Shown one piece after another: positions 7,680-16,533 of a stretch of 64,000 nt of DNA. The notes under the pieces were generated by a model that saw nothing but the letters and a program-made list of their open reading frames with translations, was not told the origin of the DNA and ran no database searches. How positions within the stretch are numbered: position 1 is the stretch's first letter; each line of letters starts with the position of its first letter. The stretch lies in NCBI RefSeq assembly GCF_029581395.1, contig NZ_CP121113.1:2228001-2292000 (forward strand), read 5' to 3'. The stretch comes from Roseinatronobacter sp. S2. GTDB lineage: Bacteria > Pseudomonadota > Alphaproteobacteria > Rhodobacterales > Rhodobacteraceae. A program made the position numbers and the translations under genes.

Positions 7680-8444
7680 CTATTCGGCAGCCTTTGCCGA
7701 TATGCCCATACCAGAGGGCAGCTCGAACATACCGGCGCGCAGCCCCTGAAGATGCGCGGCAACCACATCGCTGTGATAGACATTCGCGTATTTGGCATGC
7801 ATGTCGCACAGATTGATTGCATGACTGGACTGCGCACGATCAAAGCAGCCATCCTCGACCACAGTGACCCGGAAGTTCAGCGAGAAGGCATCAAGAACCG
7901 TTGCGCGCACACATCCTGATGTTGTGGTTCCCGTGACAATCACACTGTCACAGCCCAACAACTGAAGGTAGGAATGCAACGGCGTTCCGGCAAAGCCAGA
8001 GGGTTTTTGTTTCAGCACCACGATATCTTGCGGGGCCGGGGCAATTTCGTCGACGATATCATTGCCATCATGGCCATGGCTGGTGGTCATGGGGCTGGCA
8101 TCTTCGCTACGGCGGCTGTTCTTCCACGACCAAGACCCGCTGTCCCAATTGTCAGCGCGGCGGGTGCCCGTGGTGTAGATGACGGGAACCCCCTTGCCAC
8201 GGCACAGATGAATCAGGCGTTGCAGCACTGGCATCGCCTCCCATGCATCTTCACCGCAGGATGTGCGCCACGTCTTGATGCTTTCCAGAATGGGAACAGG
8301 TTTTTCATCGCAAAAGGCGTAGTTCACATCGATGACCAGCAGCGCAGGGCGCTTGCCCCATTCAGCGGTCGCCCCGAAACCCGATGCGTCAAATACAGCC
8401 TTGTCGCGGTCGGTCAGAAATTTGTCCCAGATACGTTCAGTCAT
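7680..8444 (-). CDS. Isochorismatase-fold cysteine hydrolase (paralogue 2)
   Basis: A 254-residue paralogue with triad Asp39 (ALLVIDVNY), Lys145 (VVLKQKPSGFAGTPL) and Cys178 (GTTTSGCVRATVLDA). The N-terminal lead (MTERIWDKFLTDRDKAV) and the SIKTWRTSCGEDAW segment match the long form related to N-carbamoylsarcosine and maleamate amidohydrolases. An insertion rich in Ser, His and Asp (about 100-128) is absent from paralogue 1. It lies 67 bp upstream of paralogue 1 and 42 bp after the second MFS gene. Substrate unknown. Confidence 0.86.
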   Translation of the reverse strand: MTERIWDKFLTDRDKAVFDASGFGATAEWGKRPALLVIDVNYAFCDEKPVPILESIKTWRTSCGEDAWEAMPVLQRLIHLCRGKGVPVIYTTGTRRADNWDSGSWSWKNSRRSEDASPMTTSHGHDGNDIVDEIAPAPQDIVVLKQKPSGFAGTPLHSYLQLLGCDSVIVTGTTTSGCVRATVLDAFSLNFRVTVVEDGCFDRAQSSHAINLCDMHAKYANVYHSDVVAAHLQGLRAGMFELPSGMGISAKAAE

Positions 8445-8486
8445 GTCATCTCTCCTTGGTTGAAACGGGTGTCAGAAGTTGGTGGT

Positions 8487-9737
8487 TCAGTGAATTGCCC
8501 TGCGTTGTCGCGACAAAAGGATGAAGAAAAGCGCGCAAACCCCTAAAAGTGCAGCGTTAATTACCAGCCCACCGGTATATCCAAGCGCATAGCGTTCCAC
8601 CAGAAAACCCAGCGAAACGGGGCCGACCAGATAGCCAAGATCACCCGCAAAGCGCATGATCCCCATGGCCGGGGCCTGCTGGGATTCGGGCACGACATCA
8701 ACGGCATAGGCTGCGACTGCGGGTCCGCTGATGCCAGTGGCCACCCCCATGCCCAGCATTGCCGCATAAAACAGCCATGGCTGGTCCGAGATCACGATCA
8801 TCACAAGCGACGCTGTGACCCCCAGCAATGACACGAAAATCAGCCGCGGGCGGCGCACGCGGTCCACCAGCCACGCAGTGACCGGCAAGATCAACAATGT
8901 AGCGAAGGCCGACAGCGTCAGCGCAAGGCCAATCTGTTCGGGGCTGAAGGCAAACCGTTCGACCACCATCAGCGGGATCATCTGCCATTGTCCGGCAGTG
9001 CGCGTCAGGAAAACACCAAAATTGACCAGCAGCACGCAGGCAAAGGGCAGGATCAGCAACAACCGCAACGACGAATGACGCGCGGATTGCGCCGTTGCCT
9101 TGACGCGGCGGGCATGCATTTCAGCCATTTGTGCGGCGGGAAAGCGCAGCAATACCACAGCAGTGGTTGCCACACCGACACATGCGGCCACCCAGAACGG
9201 CCCGGCCAGACCGAAAAACCCCGCAGACACCCCGCCCACACTTGGCCCGAAGGTTGCGCCGATCAGCATTGCGCCCTGAAACACCGACATAATCTTGCCC
9301 CGGCTGCGCCGGTCACTTTGCTGCGCGCAAAAAATTGTGGCGGCGGTCATGAACAGGCCCGACCCCACCCCCTGAACCGTGCGCCCGACCAGCACCGAGG
9401 TATAGTCGCCGGCGATCGCCCCCATGAATGACCCTGCCGCACATAGCAGCGGCCCCGCCCAAAGCAGGCCAAAAAGCCCGAAGCGCTGCGCAAGATGGCC
9501 CGCTGGTATATCTGCGCCAAGGCGCCCGACTGCAAACAGCGTGATCATCAAACCGATCTGCATGTCGGACACGCCGAACCCCTGCGCATAGCTGGCCATC
9601 ACCGGCGTCAGCATGCCAAACAGCATCATATGCGCCGCAACTGCGATCAGTATGACCGGCAGCGCGGGCACGGAACGCAGGACTTCCGCCCAGCTTGCAG
9701 GGGCCTGACCAATGGGTTGCGAGTCAAGAAGGCTCAT
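8487..9737 (-). CDS. MFS transporter (second of a pair)
   Basis: About 416 residues with twelve predicted membrane segments. The loop between helices 2 and 3 has the MFS-A-like motif GRLGADIPAGHLAQRFG, and VGRTVQGVGSGLF matches the helix-4/5 motif. ATG 9737 overlaps the stop of the upstream MFS gene (ATGA), implying translational coupling; an alternative start at 9788 would overlap further. Sequence alone does not tell import from export. In this operon it may export hydrolysis products or move a related substrate. Confidence 0.85.
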   Translation of the reverse strand: MSLLDSQPIGQAPASWAEVLRSVPALPVILIAVAAHMMLFGMLTPVMASYAQGFGVSDMQIGLMITLFAVGRLGADIPAGHLAQRFGLFGLLWAGPLLCAAGSFMGAIAGDYTSVLVGRTVQGVGSGLFMTAATIFCAQQSDRRSRGKIMSVFQGAMLIGATFGPSVGGVSAGFFGLAGPFWVAACVGVATTAVVLLRFPAAQMAEMHARRVKATAQSARHSSLRLLLILPFACVLLVNFGVFLTRTAGQWQMIPLMVVERFAFSPEQIGLALTLSAFATLLILPVTAWLVDRVRRPRLIFVSLLGVTASLVMIVISDQPWLFYAAMLGMGVATGISGPAVAAYAVDVVPESQQAPAMGIMRFAGDLGYLVGPVSLGFLVERYALGYTGGLVINAALLGVCALFFILLSRQRRAIH

Positions 9738-11011
9738 AGGATGTATCCACCGGTCATTCTGCTGGCTCTTTCGGGGGGGGCGCGCCATGTTTGGGCGCGC
9801 GCGGTGCTGCGGCGCACATATGTTGCAAAGCCTACCAGAACCCCCACAAGCAGCGCGCCCCCGCCCAGAAACGCCGCTGTCAGACCCAGCAATTGCCCCA
9901 CAAGGCCGAACATCACGGGGCTAAGGATCTGCGCAAAGCGGTTTACCAACAGGCGCAGGCCCATCAGCTTACCGCGCTGCCCCTCGCCAATGGCATCGAC
10001 CATGATCATGATGCTGACCGGCAGGTTAATGCCCACAGCCGCGCCCATCAGGGCCACAAGCGCCAGCATTGTGATCGGGTCTGCTACGGCCAGCGGCGTC
10101 AGAACCACGCAGCCCGCTGCAACCACGCCCGCAGTGGTCAGGATTGATTCCAGCGAAAAGCGCGACATCAAATAGCCAAGCAGGAACCGCGCAAGCATGC
10201 CCGACAGCCCCTTCAGCGCAATCGCGACCGAGATCAGCATCGTCGCATAGTCGTTCTGCGCCAGATAAAGCGGCAGGAAACTGATATACAAGGACTGGAT
10301 ATACATGATCAGGAAGGTGGCGGTCAGGCCGAACTGCACGGCCCTGTGCCCGGCCAGGGAAATACCGCTGCGATAGCTTTGGGTGATGCCTTTCATCGTC
10401 ATGACATCGCGGGGCGAAATCTCGATCTCCTCAAGCTTGGGGTGCGGATAGTGGCGTGCGATCCAGATAAACGCCCCCATCAGGGCCAGCGTTGCGGCGG
10501 CGGACGTGACAAACGCCATGCGATACCCTTCCAGCGGGACAGCCGCGGACGAGATTATCAGCCCGCCAATCACAGGGCCGACCATTCCGCCTGCCGACAT
10601 CCACATCGCATAGCGCTTGATCGCATCATTGCGCTTGTCGCGGTCCCCGCCCTTGGACACCAGCACCTGAAAGGACGATGCCATGATGATGATCGCTGCG
10701 CCCAAAAACACCTGCGACAGCGACAGCAGCACCAACCCGGTTGCAAAAATCGTGCACAGCATCGACGCCAGAAGCGCTACACTGCCCACCTGCAACATGC
10801 GCACCGGCCCGATTGAATCGATCATCTGGCCGGACGGAAGCGCAATGAATATAGGCAGCACAGCGCGCAGCGTCACCATGGCGCCGATGGCAAAGGTGGA
10901 TGCACCAAGTTCTGCCGCATAAAGGGTAAAGAAAGGGTTGGCCATTCCCACGATGGAGAAGAAGATAAACCCGCCGAACACACCGAAATTCGAAAAACGA
11001 TCACTTTGCAT
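9734..11011 (-). CDS. MFS transporter (first of a pair)
   Basis: A 425-residue twelve-helix MFS protein (IVGMANPFFTLYAAELGASTFAIGAMVTLRAVLPIFIALPSG...). The cytoplasmic loop after helix 6 (YPHPKLEEIEISPRDVMTMKG) is charged, as usual. Its start overlaps the end of the ABC ATPase gene by 11 bp and its end overlaps the next MFS gene, so all three are likely co-translated. Two adjacent, clearly different MFS proteins could be two separate carriers. Substrate unknown. Confidence 0.85.
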   Translation of the reverse strand: MQSDRFSNFGVFGGFIFFSIVGMANPFFTLYAAELGASTFAIGAMVTLRAVLPIFIALPSGQMIDSIGPVRMLQVGSVALLASMLCTIFATGLVLLSLSQVFLGAAIIIMASSFQVLVSKGGDRDKRNDAIKRYAMWMSAGGMVGPVIGGLIISSAAVPLEGYRMAFVTSAAATLALMGAFIWIARHYPHPKLEEIEISPRDVMTMKGITQSYRSGISLAGHRAVQFGLTATFLIMYIQSLYISFLPLYLAQNDYATMLISVAIALKGLSGMLARFLLGYLMSRFSLESILTTAGVVAAGCVVLTPLAVADPITMLALVALMGAAVGINLPVSIMIMVDAIGEGQRGKLMGLRLLVNRFAQILSPVMFGLVGQLLGLTAAFLGGGALLVGVLVGFATYVRRSTARAQTWRAPPERASRMTGGYIL

Positions 11012-12983
11012 AATGACAAGCGGCCTCGCGGGTTTTCATGGGTTGGCGCAAAACGGGCTTTTCGATGCGGCACCGGTCAGTCACGATCGGGCAGCGCGAC
11101 GCGAATGCACATCCTTTGGGAATATCAAGCGGGCTTGGCAATTCGCCCTTTAGCTGTATGGGCGCGCGTGCGGCCTCTGTCACGGGGTCGGGCAAGGGCA
11201 CGGCATCTATCAGGGCCTTGGTGTAGGGATGCGCGGGACGGTCAAACACTTCGTCTGCCGGTCCATATTCGACCACTTCACCCAGATACATGACGGCAAT
11301 GCGATCTGCGATATACCGAACCGTCAGCAGATCATGCGAGATGAAGATAAACGCGATCCCAAGTTCTTCTTTCAGGTCGGCGAGTAGGTTGATGACCTGC
11401 GCGCGCACCGATACATCCAGCGCCGAGGTCGGTTCATCCGCGACCACGACCGACGGGTCGAGGGCAAGCGCACGGGCAACCGCCACGCGCTGACGCTGCC
11501 CCCCCGAAAGCTGGTTGGGGTAGCGGTCCAGATGCGCGACTTCCAGACCCACCTGATCAATCAGACTGCGCACACGTTCGGCCCGCGCCTGCCTGTCGCC
11601 CCAACGCTTGACGATCAGCGGCTCTTCGATAATCGCATGAATGCGCATTTTCGGGTTGAACGATGACGAAGGGTCCTGAAACACCATCTGCGCCAGCCCG
11701 TCGATGAATATCTCGCCCGATGTCGGTTCTTCCAGACCAAGCAGCAGTCGGGCCACGGTGCTTTTTCCGCAGCCACTTTCGCCGACGATGCCCAGTGTCT
11801 CGCCTTGCTGGACCCGCAGGGTCACGCCATTGACGGCCTTGACCACCTGCGCGGGCTTGCGCGAGAACAGGCGCGTGCCGCTGCCGGTGAACTGCTTGGT
11901 CAGCCGGTTGATTTCCACCATTGTGCGGTCGCGCAAGGGCCGGTTGGTATTGCGCCGCACCTGCCCCGAACATTCCGGCCGCGGCACACCTGCCAACCCG
12001 TCGGGCTGCCAACAGGCCGCAACATGGCCCGCGCCGCGCGGCGTCAGGTGGGGCGCATCCTGCGCGCAGGTTTGAATTGCGGCTGCGCAACGATCGCGAA
12101 ACGCGCAGCCCTTGGGCGGGTTCTTCATATCCGGTGGCATGCCCGGTATCTGCGGCAATCGCTGATGACGCAGCGCGGTTGTGCTTGGGATCGTGCTAAG
12201 CAAGCTTTGCGTATAGGGGTGCGACGGTTTGTGGAAAATGTCGTGCACCGTGCCGAATTCAACAATCCGGCCCGCATACATCACGGCGACCTTGTCCGCA
12301 AAACGCGCCACCAGCCCCAGATCATGGGTGATGAACATCATTGCCGTGCCGGTTTCGGAAATCAGCGTTTTCATCACATCGACGATCTGCGCCTGAATCG
12401 TCACATCAAGGGCTGTGGTCGGTTCATCCGCAATAAGAAGTTTGGGCCGGCATGACAGCGCCATTGCGATCATCACGCGCTGGCGCATGCCGCCACTCAT
12501 CTCGAAGGGAAAGGCCTCCAGCCGGCGTTCGGCGTCTGGAATACCTACCTTGTCAAGCCAGTGAATTGCCTCTGCCCGCGCCTTTTCACGGCCAAGGCCA
12601 AGGCTGCGCATGATCGGCGGGATCATCTGCTTGCTGATCCGCATCACCGGATCAAGCGACGACATCGGGTCTTGAAAAACCGTGCCGACCTCGCGCCCGC
12701 GCACGGCATTCAGCTGCCCTTCGCTTAAGGTGCACAAATCACGGCCATTCAGCAAGACCGTCCCGCCCGCGACCCGTCCCGGATAGGCAAGCAACCGCAG
12801 GATCGACATGGCCATCGCGCTTTTGCCAGAGCCGCTTTCGCCCACGATGGCAACCCGTTCGCCTGCATGAACCGTGAAGCTGACCCCGTCAACGGCTGTC
12901 ACCGTGCCACTGTCGGTTCCGAATTCTGTGCGCAGATCGCGCACATCCAGCAGGGGCACATCAATTTCGGCTTGGAAGGTCAT
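11001..12983 (-). CDS. Fused peptide-type ABC ATPase (DppD-DppF fusion)
   Basis: A 660-residue protein with two ABC domains, which usually occur as two proteins in oligopeptide/nickel importers. Domain 1 (about 10-260) has Walker A GESGSGKSA (48-56), VFQDPMSSLDP, signature MSGGMRQRV and Walker B LLIADEPTTALD. Domain 2 (about 350-600) has GESGCGKST, VFQDPSSSFNP, LSGGQRQRV and VVADEPTSALD. Each ends in the oligopeptide-type Cys-rich tail (PKGCAFRDRCAAAIQTC, PKGCAFASRCPIVTDRC). Domain 2 is ~20 residues short between Walker A and the Q-loop: GEIFIDG runs straight into LAQMVFQDP. It powers the DppBC channel encoded upstream. Confidence 0.93.
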   Translation of the reverse strand: MTFQAEIDVPLLDVRDLRTEFGTDSGTVTAVDGVSFTVHAGERVAIVGESGSGKSAMAMSILRLLAYPGRVAGGTVLLNGRDLCTLSEGQLNAVRGREVGTVFQDPMSSLDPVMRISKQMIPPIMRSLGLGREKARAEAIHWLDKVGIPDAERRLEAFPFEMSGGMRQRVMIAMALSCRPKLLIADEPTTALDVTIQAQIVDVMKTLISETGTAMMFITHDLGLVARFADKVAVMYAGRIVEFGTVHDIFHKPSHPYTQSLLSTIPSTTALRHQRLPQIPGMPPDMKNPPKGCAFRDRCAAAIQTCAQDAPHLTPRGAGHVAACWQPDGLAGVPRPECSGQVRRNTNRPLRDRTMVEINRLTKQFTGSGTRLFSRKPAQVVKAVNGVTLRVQQGETLGIVGESGCGKSTVARLLLGLEEPTSGEIFIDGLAQMVFQDPSSSFNPKMRIHAIIEEPLIVKRWGDRQARAERVRSLIDQVGLEVAHLDRYPNQLSGGQRQRVAVARALALDPSVVVADEPTSALDVSVRAQVINLLADLKEELGIAFIFISHDLLTVRYIADRIAVMYLGEVVEYGPADEVFDRPAHPYTKALIDAVPLPDPVTEAARAPIQLKGELPSPLDIPKGCAFASRCPIVTDRCRIEKPVLRQPMKTREAACHYAK

Positions 12984-13004
12984 GGGTTTGTCCCTTGCGT
13001 GACT

Positions 13005-13043
13005 GGGGAATACTGGGGGTATTACTGGGTTTCTGTGGGGGGG
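13005..13043 (+). other. G-quadruplex-type motif in the operon gap
   Basis: Four G-tracts (13005-13008, 13015-13019, 13027-13029, 13037-13043) with loops of 6, 7 and 7 bases fill most of the 60-bp gap between the second permease and the ATPase gene. The G-rich strand is the template strand, so the transcript would be C-rich. The tracts are embedded in near-repeats of TACTGGG. Function unknown. Confidence 0.4.
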
Positions 13044-13940
13044 TTACTGACGTGAACGCGGATCAAGCGCTTCGCGCACACCGTCGGACAGGAAATGAAA
13101 GCTGATGGCGATAGCCAGAATAACAACGCCCGGCAGGGTCGATATCCACCAGGCCTGTTCCAGATAGGTCTGCCCGTCGCGGATGATATTGCCCAGTGAG
13201 GGGACAGGCGGCATGATCCCCAGCCCCAGAAAACTAAGGCTTGCTTCCACCAGTATTGCATTGGCGGCAGCGATGCTGGCCGCAACCAGCATGGGGGCCA
13301 CAGTGTTGGGCAGTATATGGCGGCTCATCAGCCAGCTTTTGCGCGCCTTGACCGTGCGCGCCGCATCAATGAACGCACGGCTGCGCAACGACAGCACAAG
13401 CGAGCGCTGAAGCCGGATGAAACGGGGCACATCCGCCAGCGCGATTGCCAGGATCACAGGCACCACACCTGTGCCCATCACCGCCACCAGCCCGATGGCA
13501 AGCAGCAGTGACGGAAACGCCAGAAAAATGTCGACGATGCTCATCACCGTACGATCGACAATTCCGCCCAGAAACCCCGCCAATGTGCCAAGGATCATCC
13601 CGGAAACAAGTGCAAGCAGCGCCACACTTAGGCCCACAAAAAGCGATATCTGAACCCCCGAAAGTGTCCGTGCAAGGATATCGCGGCCCATTCTGTCCGT
13701 CCCGAAGGGATGGGCCAGTGACGGCGGCTGCATCATTGCCCTAAGGTTGGTTTCCAGCGGGGCCTGAAGCGGCAGCAAGGGGGCAAATGCGGTCAGCAGC
13801 AAAATCGGCACAAGGATAACCAGCGCCAGCCGTGCCTTGCGGTTGCCCAGAAACCGGCCTTTGCCCATCCGCAACAGCCACGCTGTCGCAGGGGCTGCCA
13901 TGCCGGGGCTGGCGGGGGTGTTGATGGTGTTTTGTGTCAT
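13044..13940 (-). CDS. Peptide-type ABC transporter permease (DppC-like)
   Basis: A 298-residue inner-membrane permease of the DppC/OppC type. The long N-terminal lead before the first helix (KGRFLGNRKARLALVILVPILLL) and the PFGTDRMGRDILARTLSG motif are typical. The EAA loop is seen in about 185-205 (YYxx-type EAA equivalent: AARTVKARKSWLMSRHILPN). It pairs with the DppB-like protein to form the channel. It follows the DppB gene by 18 bp in the same operon. The hydrophilic substrate cannot be read from it. Confidence 0.92.
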   Translation of the reverse strand: MTQNTINTPASPGMAAPATAWLLRMGKGRFLGNRKARLALVILVPILLLTAFAPLLPLQAPLETNLRAMMQPPSLAHPFGTDRMGRDILARTLSGVQISLFVGLSVALLALVSGMILGTLAGFLGGIVDRTVMSIVDIFLAFPSLLLAIGLVAVMGTGVVPVILAIALADVPRFIRLQRSLVLSLRSRAFIDAARTVKARKSWLMSRHILPNTVAPMLVAASIAAANAILVEASLSFLGLGIMPPVPSLGNIIRDGQTYLEQAWWISTLPGVVILAIAISFHFLSDGVREALDPRSRQ

Positions 13941-13958
13941 TGTCCCGTTCCGTTCCGT

Positions 13959-14906
13959 TCAGAATTTCACCCGCGGGTCGAGCGCCCGGTAGACGATATC
14001 GGTGATGAAATTGATCCCGACAAACAGCAGCGCATAGAAAACGATCAGGGTCTGAACCATCTGATAATCGCGACTGTTGAGGCCGTTGATCAGCAAGTTC
14101 CCGATACCGGGAATGGTAAAGATGAACTCGACAATAACTGTGCCATTCAGCAGGTTCCCGAAACTTAATCCGATCACCGTAACGATGGGCAGCGATGCGT
14201 TTTTCAGCGCATGACGGAACAGAACCCGCATTTCCGACCAGCCCATGGCGCGGGCGGTGCGCACATAATACTCGCTCAGCACCTCAAGAACAGCGGTGCG
14301 GGTTATCCGCGCCATTGTCGCCATCTGCGTTACCGAAAGCACCAGAACCGGCAGCGCAATACGCTTTAGAAAATCCATCGGCGCATCGAAGCTGACCGTG
14401 CCACTGGCGGGAAACCAGCCAAGGGTAAGCGAAAAGATCAGCAAAAACACCAGCGCGGTCCAGAAAGACGGCATCAGGTCCAGCACCATCGCAGTGCCGG
14501 TGATCAGGTTATCCAGCCCGTTCTGCCCGCGATGCGCCATCAGCGCCGCAAGCGTGCCCAGAGGGATGGACAATGTTACAGTCAGCACGATTGTCAGCAC
14601 CGCAATACTTAACGTGACAGGCAGCGCACGCAAAAGCAGGTCGGCCACCGGCAACCGTGTGGTGATCGTCACCCCGAAATCGAAAGTGACGAGTCCCTTG
14701 ATATAAATCAGGTATTGCGACAGCAGCGGCGCGTTCAGCCCCATCTGCTCGCGCAGCAATTCCAGTGCTTCGCCTGAAATTGCATCCCCGGCCATGGCAG
14801 ATGCAGCATCACCGGGAATGAACCGCAAGGTGAAGAAAACCAGCGTCACGACACCAAACACCGTGAAAAGAAGCTGTGCAAATTTCTTTAGGCTGTATTC
14901 AACCAT
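13959..14906 (-). CDS. Peptide-type ABC transporter permease (DppB-like)
   Basis: A 315-residue permease of the DppB/OppB type. The N-terminus has a first helix (LLFTVFGVVTLVFFTLRFIPGD) followed by the family's periplasmic part (LREQMGLNAPLLSQYLIYIKGLVTFDFG). The EAA-like loop is YVRTARAMGWSEMRVLFRHALKN, and VEFIFTIPGIGNLLINGLNSRDY is characteristic of this subunit. It lies 14 bp after the binding-protein gene. Forms the heteromeric channel with the DppC-like protein. Confidence 0.92.
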   Translation of the reverse strand: MVEYSLKKFAQLLFTVFGVVTLVFFTLRFIPGDAASAMAGDAISGEALELLREQMGLNAPLLSQYLIYIKGLVTFDFGVTITTRLPVADLLLRALPVTLSIAVLTIVLTVTLSIPLGTLAALMAHRGQNGLDNLITGTAMVLDLMPSFWTALVFLLIFSLTLGWFPASGTVSFDAPMDFLKRIALPVLVLSVTQMATMARITRTAVLEVLSEYYVRTARAMGWSEMRVLFRHALKNASLPIVTVIGLSFGNLLNGTVIVEFIFTIPGIGNLLINGLNSRDYQMVQTLIVFYALLFVGINFITDIVYRALDPRVKF

Positions 14907-14920
14907 GACCAGAGACCCCT

Positions 14921-16456
14921 TCAGCTTGTCGCGATATCAACTTCGAAGAAGTTGACTTGCGCCAAATAGTTGGGCTGAACGCCGGTGACAGTCGGCTTGC
15001 CGGGCCAGTAGACATTGTTGGCATAGCTGGGCAGATAGGGAAGTTCCGCCATCACGATCTGTTGCAGGCGTTCATACAGTTCAAAGGCAGTGTCGGGATC
15101 AACTTCTGCGCGCGCGGCCTCCAGCAACCCGGTGACCTCGGGGTTGTCATAACGTGCCCCGTTCAACCCGCCCGGTGCCTTGTTGTCCGGGTGCAGATAA
15201 TTGAACAGGATCATATCAGGGTTGATAGCAGGCAACAGGCGGGTCGCCATGTCAAACTCGCCCGCGTTCCGGCGCTGGTTGAAGGTCGGCGTGTCGACAA
15301 GTTCCATGGTCATGGTGATGCCCACCTGCGACAGGAAGTCGATCTCGAATTGCTGAAGTTCGGTGACACCCTGCGCGGATGTGCCCAGATGCCGGAAGCT
15401 AAGACCATTCCCATAGCCAGCTTCGGCCAGCAGGGCGCGGGCGCGTTCAGGGTCATATGGATATTTCGGAATATTGTCCGAATAGATGGACATCCAATCG
15501 GGCATGATCGACGCGGTAGGCTGGGTAAGCGACGGAGAGATCGCATTGCAGATCGCTTCATAGTCGATCGCATGGGCAATCGCGTGACGCACCCGCGCAT
15601 CGGCGAACGGCTCGAAGTCAAGGTTCATGACCTTCAGCGCCACGGCGTAGTTTTCCGCGACATTCATACGAAACCCTGCCGCTTCAAGGATTTGCAGGTT
15701 TTCTTCGCGGTTGGAACGCATGACCAGATCCACCTCGCCATTACGCAAGGCGATGGTCGCGGTGGATTCATCTTTGATAATGCGGAAATGCAGCGTCTCG
15801 ATAGGTGCTGGCCCGCGGAAGTAATCTTCGTGCCGCTTCAGGATGATCTCGGAGTTTACGTCAATATGATCAAGGTAATAGGGACCAGTGCCAACAGGAT
15901 TCCAGCGCACCTGACCGTCCGCATCTTCTATGGCGCGCTTTGAAACGATCTGGCCCTGATGATAGTTCGCAACCGAATGCAGAAAGTTGCCATTTGGCGC
16001 ATCGAGTTCGATGACCAGCGTATAGGGGTCAGGTGCCTCCATCCGGGTGATGCCTGCAAGTTGAGATGCATAGGGAGAGGCTGTCGCAGGGTCCAGGATC
16101 CGCTCAAAACTGTAGATCACATCCTGCGCTGTCACTTCACCATATCCCTTATGGAACATGACCCCTTCGCGCAGCTTGAACTCCCATGTGATGTTGTCTT
16201 CGGTCACCCAGGATTCAGCAACATCGGGGATGATCGCGCCGGTCTGGCTGTCATAGCTGGTCAGCCCCGAGAAGATGTTGAAGGCGATGTTCTCATTCTC
16301 GATCCGAAAGATATTCGCCGGGTCAAAACCTGCCGGGTCATCATAAAACCGGATGTTAAGCGTCTTGTGATCACCCGATGCAGCACGCACAATGCTTGGC
16401 AGGAATGCTGTGGCCGCAAGAGAAGCCGAAAACTGGCGCCGTGTAATTTTGGGCAT
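14921..16456 (-). CDS. Extracellular solute-binding protein, family 5 (DppA-like)
   Basis: A 511-residue periplasmic binding protein for a peptide/nickel-type ABC importer. The signal (MPKITRRQFSASLAATAFLPSIVRA) has a twin-arginine motif, so Tat export is likely. The mature protein has the family 5 pattern: PAGFDPANIFRIENENIAFNIFSGL, PDVAESWVTEDNITWEFKLREGVMFHKG and VIYSFERILDP. It follows the third hydrolase gene by 77 bp. Family 5 proteins bind di- and oligopeptides, opines, glutathione, nickel chelates and other small amides. Context with three amidase-like enzymes favours a non-peptide amide, but this is inference. Confidence 0.92.
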   Translation of the reverse strand: MPKITRRQFSASLAATAFLPSIVRAASGDHKTLNIRFYDDPAGFDPANIFRIENENIAFNIFSGLTSYDSQTGAIIPDVAESWVTEDNITWEFKLREGVMFHKGYGEVTAQDVIYSFERILDPATASPYASQLAGITRMEAPDPYTLVIELDAPNGNFLHSVANYHQGQIVSKRAIEDADGQVRWNPVGTGPYYLDHIDVNSEIILKRHEDYFRGPAPIETLHFRIIKDESTATIALRNGEVDLVMRSNREENLQILEAAGFRMNVAENYAVALKVMNLDFEPFADARVRHAIAHAIDYEAICNAISPSLTQPTASIMPDWMSIYSDNIPKYPYDPERARALLAEAGYGNGLSFRHLGTSAQGVTELQQFEIDFLSQVGITMTMELVDTPTFNQRRNAGEFDMATRLLPAINPDMILFNYLHPDNKAPGGLNGARYDNPEVTGLLEAARAEVDPDTAFELYERLQQIVMAELPYLPSYANNVYWPGKPTVTGVQPNYLAQVNFFEVDIATS

Positions 16457-16533
16457 TGGAACTTCCTTTTCGTGATAGCCCCTGACCGGCCGCCCCGCGC
16501 GACCCTCGGGCCACGGCGGAACGGCCGCACAGA

